A stretch of 64,000 nt of DNA from Actinocorallia herbida. GTDB lineage: Bacteria; Actinomycetota; Actinomycetes; Streptosporangiales; Streptosporangiaceae. Shown here one piece after another: positions 59,030 through 64,000 of this stretch (the stretch's first letter is position 1; each line of letters starts with the position of its first letter). The translations under genes were made by a program, and so were the position numbers. The stretch lies in the NCBI RefSeq assembly GCF_003751225.1, contig NZ_RJKE01000001.1, positions 3,348,001 to 3,412,000 on the forward strand, given 5' to 3'. The notes under the pieces were generated by a model. That model saw only the letters and a list, made by a program, of their open reading frames with translations, was not told the origin of the DNA and did no database searches.

Positions 59030-59938
59030 GTGCAGCTGGAAAGTCTCGACCTCAACCTGCTGATGGCGCTGCACGCGCTGCTGGAGGAGCGGAACGTCAC
59101 CCGGGCGGGGCGCAGGCTGGGGCTCAGCCAGCCCGCGATGAGCGCGAACCTGGCCAGGCTGCGGCGGCACTTCGGGGACGAGCTCTTGATCCGGGTCGGC
59201 AACGTCTACGAGCTGACGCCGCTGGCCGCCGCCCTCATCGACTCGACGATGCACGCCGTCAACGTGGTCGAGCGGGTGTTCTCGGCGCGCCCCTCGTTCG
59301 ATCCGGCGACCAGCGACCGCGAGTTCACCATCGTCACCTCGGACTACGCCGTCAGCGTGATGGGCGAGGAGCTGATGCGGATCCTCGGAGAGCGGGCCCC
59401 GCACGTCCGGATGCGGTTCCTCCAGATCAACGTCCCGCGCATCGACGACGTCGACACGACGCTCCGCTCGACGGACGGCGTCGTCATGCCGCACGGCTTC
59501 ATCTCCGGCTACCCCTCCGTCGACGTCTACGCCGACCGCTGGGTGGTCCTCGCCGACCCGCACAACCCCGCCCTCGCCGACGGCCTGACCATGGACCACC
59601 TCGGCACCCTCCCGTGGGTCGCGACCTTCCGGGGCCCGACGGCCAGCGCCTCGGCGGCCCGCCAGCTCAACCTCCTCGGCGTGAAACCCCGCGTCGAGAT
59701 GGTCGTGGAGAACTTCCAGTCCCTCCCCTTCCTCGTCGCCGGCACCGGCCGTATCGCCCTCATCCAGGAACGTCTGGCAAGCAAACTCGCCGCGTTCACC
59801 GTCTGCGCCGTCCACCCCTGCCCCTACGAGGCCGTCCCCGTCCTCGAAGCCCTCTGGTTCCACCCCGTCCACCACTCCGACCCCGCCCACCGCTGGCTCC
59901 GCGACACCCTCATCGAGGTGGGTCGGCACATCAACTGA
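59030..59938 (+). CDS. LysR-family regulator (NodD/PcpR-like)
   Basis: This 302-residue regulator begins at GTG 59030, five bases after GGAAGGG, with LESLDLNLLMALHALLEERN and the helix-turn-helix RRLGLSQPAMSANLARLRRH; a TTG at 58997 is less likely. The C-terminal effector domain has the features of the NodD-like subgroup that responds to aromatic or phenolic ligands (TIVTSDYAVSVMGEELM). It converges on the meta-cleavage-type cluster at 60005, with two hairpins between, and is the likely pathway regulator. Confidence 0.9.
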   Translation: MQLESLDLNLLMALHALLEERNVTRAGRRLGLSQPAMSANLARLRRHFGDELLIRVGNVYELTPLAAALIDSTMHAVNVVERVFSARPSFDPATSDREFTIVTSDYAVSVMGEELMRILGERAPHVRMRFLQINVPRIDDVDTTLRSTDGVVMPHGFISGYPSVDVYADRWVVLADPHNPALADGLTMDHLGTLPWVATFRGPTASASAARQLNLLGVKPRVEMVVENFQSLPFLVAGTGRIALIQERLASKLAAFTVCAVHPCPYEAVPVLEALWFHPVHHSDPAHRWLRDTLIEVGRHIN

Positions 59939-59944
59939 CCCCCC

Positions 59945-60000
59945 TTTCCCGCCCTGCAGGGCGGAAAGGAGTGACCGCCGCCGGGGGCGGCGGCGGTCAC
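59945..60000. terminator. Pair of hairpins between LysR and the meta-cleavage cluster
   Basis: CCGCCC...GGGCGG at 59945-59967 with flanking TTT and AAA, and a perfect stem GTGACCGCCGCC / GGCGGCGGTCAC at 59971-60000. Both lie between convergent stops and can end transcription in either direction. Confidence 0.75.
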
Positions 60001-60004
60001 TCGG

Positions 60005-60961
60005 TCAGGGGCGGGTTCGGGTTCGGGGGCGGGCTCGGGGAATCGGGACGGGCTCTGCTCCTGGGACGATGTGGTTGGTGAGGGTGCCGAGGGCCTCGGC
60101 GGTGAGGGTGATCCTGTCGCCTGGGGTCAGGGGCGGGGGGTCGGGGGTGCCGGTGCGGCCCCAGAGTTCGGCGAGGCAGCCGCCGTTGCCGCAGGTGCCG
60201 GAGGCGAGGACGTCGCCGGGGCGGAGTTCGGCGCCTCGGGAGGCGTAGGCGATGAGGTCTTCGAAGGGCCAGGCCATGTTGGACAGGAGGTCACGGCCGA
60301 TGACCTTGCCGTTGACCTCCGCGGTGAGGGCGAGGCCGAGGAAGCCGTCGGAGTCCCGGTAGGGGTCCAGGTCGGCTGCGGGGACGATCCAGGGGCCGAG
60401 CGTGGAAGCGAAGTCCTTGCCCTTGCAGGGGCCGAGGCCGACCTTCATCTCCAGCGACTGGAGGTCGCGGGCGGACCAGTCGTTGAAGAGGGTGTAGCCG
60501 AAGATGTGGTCGTGGGCCTGCTCGGGGGTCAGGTCGCGGCCCGCCTTGCCGATGACGACCGCGACCTCGAGTTCGAAGTCGAGGACCGCGCTGCCGGGGG
60601 CCATCGGGACGTCGTCGCCGGTCGCGACCAGCGAGTGCGGGTTCGTGAAGTAGAACGTGGGGGCCTCGTACCAGCGGTCCGGCACTCCCGAGACGCCGTC
60701 GACGCTCTTGCGCACCCCCTCGACGTGCTCCTCGAAGGCCACGAAGTCCCGGATCGTCGGCGGCTCCAAGGGTGGGAGGAGCCGGACCTCCGGAAGGGGG
60801 ACGCCGGGCCCGCGCAGCGCGCGGGAGACCGCTGCGTCCCGCTCGGAAGGAGCCCAGCCGAGGAAGTCCCGCAAGGCGGGGGCATCGAGCGCGTACACCG
60901 TCTCGTCCACCGCGACACCGCACCGGGTACCGCCATCGTGGACATACGTGAGGTACCGCAT
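60005..60961 (-). CDS. Fumarylacetoacetate hydrolase-family protein
   Basis: This 318-residue protein has the FAH catalytic domain: YFTNPHSLVATGDDV, the metal ligands in DFELEVAVVIGKAG, GYTLFNDWSARDLQ, KGKDFASTLGPWIV and DVLASGTCGNGGC. Such enzymes hydrolyse or decarboxylate ring-cleavage products (fumarylpyruvate hydrolase, 2-hydroxypenta-2,4-dienoate hydratase relatives). The ATG shares one base with the stop of the dioxygenase (TGATG), so it is translationally coupled. It is the last gene of the cluster; the arginine/proline-rich tail of about 12 residues is unusual. Confidence 0.9.
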   Translation of the reverse strand: MRYLTYVHDGGTRCGVAVDETVYALDAPALRDFLGWAPSERDAAVSRALRGPGVPLPEVRLLPPLEPPTIRDFVAFEEHVEGVRKSVDGVSGVPDRWYEAPTFYFTNPHSLVATGDDVPMAPGSAVLDFELEVAVVIGKAGRDLTPEQAHDHIFGYTLFNDWSARDLQSLEMKVGLGPCKGKDFASTLGPWIVPAADLDPYRDSDGFLGLALTAEVNGKVIGRDLLSNMAWPFEDLIAYASRGAELRPGDVLASGTCGNGGCLAELWGRTGTPDPPPLTPGDRITLTAEALGTLTNHIVPGAEPVPIPRARPRTRTRP

Positions 60962-61896
60962 CAGACGGGGGGAGCGACGAACACGCCGCGGTCGACGTCG
61001 TTGAACGATTCCTTGGCGACGAGCTCGTTCATCGGGTTCGCCGTCCCCCACTGGTCGGTGACCTCCGGCTGGGAGAAGTCGTAGACCGACGGGTGCCAGG
61101 TGTCCTCGTCCAGCCGCTCCAGCTCCGTCGTGTACTCGACGGTGTTGCCGTGCGGGTCCAGGAAGTAGGTGAAGGTGTTGTCTCCCGCGAGGTGGCGGCC
61201 CGGCCCCCATACCTTCTTCGCGCCCGACCGGATGATCCGGCCGCTGCCGCGCATGTACTCGTCGACCCCGCGCAGCTCGAACGACAGATGGTGCAGCGAC
61301 GCGTGCGGGCCCTTGGCGATCGCGAGGCTGTGGTGCTGCGGGTTGCAGCGCATGAAGTGCATGACGTCGCCCATGTACGGGCTGGACAGCGTGTCCGACA
61401 GCGCGAAGTCCAGGTGCCGCTCGTACCAGGCGCGGGTCGCGGCGAGGTCGGGGGAGTTGAGGACGACGTGCGAAAGCCGGACCGGCACCGACTCCTTCTC
61501 CTCGAGCTTCCGGTGCGCCCGCACGGCGACGTCGGCGGAGATCTCGATGGTCCGCCCGTCGAGGTCGAAGAAACGGAAGCCGTAGCCGCCGCCGGGCGTG
61601 TCCAGCGTGCCCGGCTCGCGGACGATCCGCACGTCGGCGGCGCGCATCCGCGCGGCGAGCGCGTCCACGTCGGCAGGCGTCTCCGCGCCGAACGCGACGA
61701 GGTCGAGCCTCTTCTCGGCGGCCTCGCGGATCCGCACGACGTACTGCTCGGGCGAGCCGACGGCGGCCAGGAACGACAGGCCGGTGTCCGTCGCGACCTC
61801 TTCGAGGCCCCAGACCCCGGCGTAGAAGTCGCGCTGCTCGGCGAAGTCGGGCACGGCGAGGTCGACGTGCCGCAGATGGGTGATGAGACGGGTCAC
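60961..61896 (-). CDS. Type I extradiol ring-cleavage dioxygenase (VOC fold)
   Basis: This 311-residue protein has two vicinal-oxygen-chelate domains. The C-terminal one holds the iron ligands in LSHVVLNSPD (His), HASLHHLSFEL (His) and GNTVEYTTEL (Glu), as in catechol 2,3-dioxygenase and BphC. It should open a catechol ring next to the diol. GTG at 61896 overlaps the upstream stop by four bases (GTGA). The N-terminal domain lacks these ligands, as usual. It sits between the amidohydrolase and the FAH-family gene. Confidence 0.9.
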   Translation of the reverse strand: MTRLITHLRHVDLAVPDFAEQRDFYAGVWGLEEVATDTGLSFLAAVGSPEQYVVRIREAAEKRLDLVAFGAETPADVDALAARMRAADVRIVREPGTLDTPGGGYGFRFFDLDGRTIEISADVAVRAHRKLEEKESVPVRLSHVVLNSPDLAATRAWYERHLDFALSDTLSSPYMGDVMHFMRCNPQHHSLAIAKGPHASLHHLSFELRGVDEYMRGSGRIIRSGAKKVWGPGRHLAGDNTFTYFLDPHGNTVEYTTELERLDEDTWHPSVYDFSQPEVTDQWGTANPMNELVAKESFNDVDRGVFVAPPV

Positions 61897-62894
61897 AGCG
61901 CCACTTCCTTGATTCCGAAAAGACGGGCCGCGGTGCCTCCCGCGACGGCCGCGCGCTCGGCGGCGGTGAGTCCCGCCGCGTCGAGCCGGTCCAGTGGGTC
62001 TTCGACGCCCATGTCGAAGGGGTAGTCCGAGCCGAGCACGACCCGGTCGGCGCCGACGGCGGCGACGAGGGCGCGCAGCACGCCCGCGTCGTGGACGAGC
62101 GAGTCGCACCAGATCCGGCGCAGGTAGGCGCTCGGCGGCTCGGCGCAGGTCCGCGCCTCGGGCCGCACCCGCCAGCCGTGGTCGGCGCGGCCCAGGTACG
62201 TCGGCAGGTAGCCGCCGCCGTGCGCCGCGACGATCTTCAGCGCGGGATGCCGGTCGAGGACCCCGGCGAAGATCAGATGCGAGAGCGCGACCGCGTTCTC
62301 CACCGGCTGCCCGACGATGTTCGACAGGTAGTACCGGTCGAGCCGCTCGTCCAGGGTGCAGCCGAAGGGGTGCACGAAGACGACGGCCCCGGTCGCGGCG
62401 GCGTGCGCCCAGAAGGGTTCGAGACGCTCGTCGGAGAGCTCGACGCCGGGGGCGTGCGAGGAGATCTCGACGCCCTTCAGCCCGGCGGACAGCGCGTGGT
62501 CCAGCGCCTCGGCCATGAGCGCGGGGTGCTGGAGCGGCACCAGCCCGAGCCCGTACAGGCGGTCGGGTGCCTGCGCGCAGTGCGCGGCGGTCCCCGCGTC
62601 CGCGAGTTCCCAGACGGTCCGGGCCGCCGCCTCGTCCGTCCAGTAGTGGTAGTGCGACGGCGAGGGGCTGACGATCTGGACGTCGACGCCCTGCCCGTCC
62701 ATGTCGGCGAGCCGTACCGGCACCTGGGTCAGCTTGGGGATGCGCGAGCCGACCATCGGGCCGGAGACCGCCAAGGACGGGGCCCCGTTACGGCGGGCGT
62801 CGAGCGCGCGGTGCTCGGCAAGGCCGGGCAGGTCCGCGACCGCCGCCTCGATCTCCGGGAGGATGACGTGCGCGTGCACGTCCACGACGGTCAC
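61893..62894 (-). CDS. Amidohydrolase-2 family protein (ACMSD-like decarboxylase)
   Basis: This 333-residue protein has the intact metal motif VDVHAHV at its start, then VHPFGC, AAHGGGYLP and SDYPFDMG, the pattern of ACMSD and related decarboxylases. It would remove CO2 from, or hydrolyse, the ring-cleavage product. GTG 62894 overlaps the monooxygenase stop (GTGA), and its own stop overlaps the dioxygenase start, so the four genes form one tightly coupled operon. It differs from the two amidohydrolases at 12.6-14.9 kb in having the classic DxHxH motif. Confidence 0.9.
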   Translation of the reverse strand: MTVVDVHAHVILPEIEAAVADLPGLAEHRALDARRNGAPSLAVSGPMVGSRIPKLTQVPVRLADMDGQGVDVQIVSPSPSHYHYWTDEAAARTVWELADAGTAAHCAQAPDRLYGLGLVPLQHPALMAEALDHALSAGLKGVEISSHAPGVELSDERLEPFWAHAAATGAVVFVHPFGCTLDERLDRYYLSNIVGQPVENAVALSHLIFAGVLDRHPALKIVAAHGGGYLPTYLGRADHGWRVRPEARTCAEPPSAYLRRIWCDSLVHDAGVLRALVAAVGADRVVLGSDYPFDMGVEDPLDRLDAAGLTAAERAAVAGGTAARLFGIKEVAL

Positions 62895-64000
62895 GGGAGT
62901 TCCGTCAGCAGCGCGGAGGTACGGGCCATGGTGCCGGGCACGTCGCCCTGCTCGCCGGCCAGCTGCCACGCGCAGATCTGCACGGACGCCTCCACGACGG
63001 CCCGCACGCGCGGCAGCCGCCGGTCGGTGTAGCCGTCGAGGGGCTGCCCGGCGAGGATCAGCTCGGCGAGGACCGCCGCGTCCTCCAGGCACATCGCCGC
63101 GCCCTGCGCGATGGTGGGCGGGCAGGCGTGCGCCGCGTCGCCGATGAGCACGACCCGGCCGCGGTGCCACGGCCCGTCGACGAGCAGTGCCTCGAACCAG
63201 GTGTAGTTGACGCGGGCGCCCTCGACGAGCCCCGCGCGGATCTCCGTCCAGGCGCCTCCGTAGCCCTCGGCGAGCCGCCGCATCTCCGCGATCGGGTCGA
63301 GCCCGGCGACCTCGTCCTTCGGACGGGCCTTCTCGACCAGGTAGGCGTACATCTCGGTCGGGCTCGTCGGGCAGTAGCCCGCGATGTAGCAGGGGCCGCC
63401 GTACGCGAGGTCCGTCCGGGTGACGCCCTCAGGCCGCCGCGTGTGCACGCGCCAGATGCCCATCCCGACGGGTTCGGGCCGCGCCTCGACGCCGATGAGG
63501 TCCCGGACGTGGGAGCGGATGCCGTCGGCGCCGGCGACGAGGTCGTAGGAGCCGGTGGAGCCGTCCCGGAAGACGACGTCCACGCCTTCACCGGTGTCGG
63601 TGAGAGCGTCCACGGTGGTGCCGAAGCGGATGTTCACGCCGGCCTCGCGGACCGCCGCATGCAGGATCTCGGCGAGCTCGGGGCGGTTCATCCCGAGGGT
63701 GGCGGGCAGGTCGGGGCCGCCGGTCCTGGCGTCGGGGAACTCGGCGACGATGGTGCCGTCGGGCGCGGCGATGCCCAGGTCGTCGAAGGGGAAGCCCCCG
63801 GCCCGCACCGCGTCCCACACGCCGAGGGCGCGGAGCTGGCGCAGGGCGTTGCCCTGGAGGGTGATGCCGGAGCCGAGCGCGGACACGTCGGCGCTGATCT
63901 CGGCGATCTCGACGGTGACGCCGCCGCGCGCCAGCAGGACGGCGAGGGCCGACCCGGCCACGCCGCCGCCGACGATGAGGACTGTGCTGATGGGGTGGTC
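62891..64000 (-). CDS. FAD-dependent aromatic hydroxylase (PHBH-like), 5' end beyond window
   Basis: About 370 residues of a class A flavin monooxygenase are visible. The GxGxxG motif reads VLIVGGGVAGSALAVLLA at the window edge, the DG motif is VAGADGIRSHVRDL and the second FAD motif is LIGDAAHACPPTIAQGAAM. The frame is open to base 64000, so the true start is a few residues beyond. It should hydroxylate an aromatic acid or amine ahead of ring cleavage. It is the first visible gene of the coupled four-gene cluster. Confidence 0.9.
   Translation of the reverse strand, partial: DHPISTVLIVGGGVAGSALAVLLARGGVTVEIAEISADVSALGSGITLQGNALRQLRALGVWDAVRAGGFPFDDLGIAAPDGTIVAEFPDARTGGPDLPATLGMNRPELAEILHAAVREAGVNIRFGTTVDALTDTGEGVDVVFRDGSTGSYDLVAGADGIRSHVRDLIGVEARPEPVGMGIWRVHTRRPEGVTRTDLAYGGPCYIAGYCPTSPTEMYAYLVEKARPKDEVAGLDPIAEMRRLAEGYGGAWTEIRAGLVEGARVNYTWFEALLVDGPWHRGRVVLIGDAAHACPPTIAQGAAMCLEDAAVLAELILAGQPLDGYTDRRLPRVRAVVEASVQICAWQLAGEQGDVPGTMARTSALLTELP

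Overview
The window is high-GC DNA with an almost entirely G/C third codon position, many GTG starts, short 4-bp stop/start overlaps and actinobacterial gene families (PucR, HxlR, LAL-type LuxR, RNase Sa/barstar, snapalysin-like protease, a short-chain dehydrogenase of the mycofactocin-coupled type, an HtaA domain). It looks like a soil actinomycete chromosome, perhaps a Streptosporangiales/Actinomadura-like organism; the family assignment is a guess. No tRNA, rRNA, CRISPR array or intact mobile element is visible. All functions are read from motifs; no database search was run.

Layout. 1-5 kb: end of an MFS transporter coupled to a GH2 glycosidase, an HxlR regulator, an NmrA-like protein, a secreted RNase with its barstar inhibitor, and a 66-bp tandem repeat that runs into a small alpha-CTD-like gene. 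5-8.4 kb: methylmalonate-semialdehyde dehydrogenase, NRAMP transporter mntH, and a probably leaderless gene of unknown function. 8.4-25 kb: a large catabolic island. A protein with two TetR domains and a PucR regulator diverge. Then come an alpha/beta hydrolase, two amidohydrolases (one lacking catalytic residues), a Rieske ferredoxin, a NuoF-like flavoprotein, a 3Fe-4S ferredoxin, a Rieske oxygenase with a 2Fe-2S ferredoxin, and a 2-oxoacid dehydrogenase complex. In that complex the lipoyl carrier and the E2 catalytic domain are separate proteins. A KstD-like flavoprotein and E3 complete the set. An 18-bp near-palindrome (consensus GGANCAANNATTTGGTCC) recurs six times at or near the main promoters and links the island into one candidate regulon.

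25-28.2 kb: a single large SF1 helicase with a PLD nuclease motif and a terminal zinc finger, resembling a Mokosh type II anti-phage protein. 28.9-37 kb: a second catabolic unit. Cytochrome P450, 2Fe-2S ferredoxin, ferredoxin reductase, a cytosolic HtaA-domain protein, a zinc alcohol dehydrogenase and an HpaI-type aldolase lie on the minus strand; a mycofactocin-type SDR and an aldehyde dehydrogenase diverge from them. The reductase carries two in-frame copies of a 69-bp repeat between its FAD and NAD domains. 37-38 kb: a deleted, frameshifted TnpB-like remnant.

38-60 kb: ordinary accessory genes. These are LysR, flavin monooxygenase, serine beta-lactamase-like lipoprotein, LAL regulator, NAD kinase, small membrane ORFs, a second flavin monooxygenase, a secreted zinc protease with a partner protein, carotenoid oxygenase, a secreted LVIVD propeller, a DUF305 lipoprotein, AraC, DUF1772, a drug-efflux MFS and a two-component system whose response regulator has an in-frame amber codon, then another LysR. 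60-64 kb: a translationally coupled meta-cleavage-type cluster (flavin hydroxylase, ACMSD-like amidohydrolase, extradiol dioxygenase, FAH-family hydrolase) that runs off the right edge.
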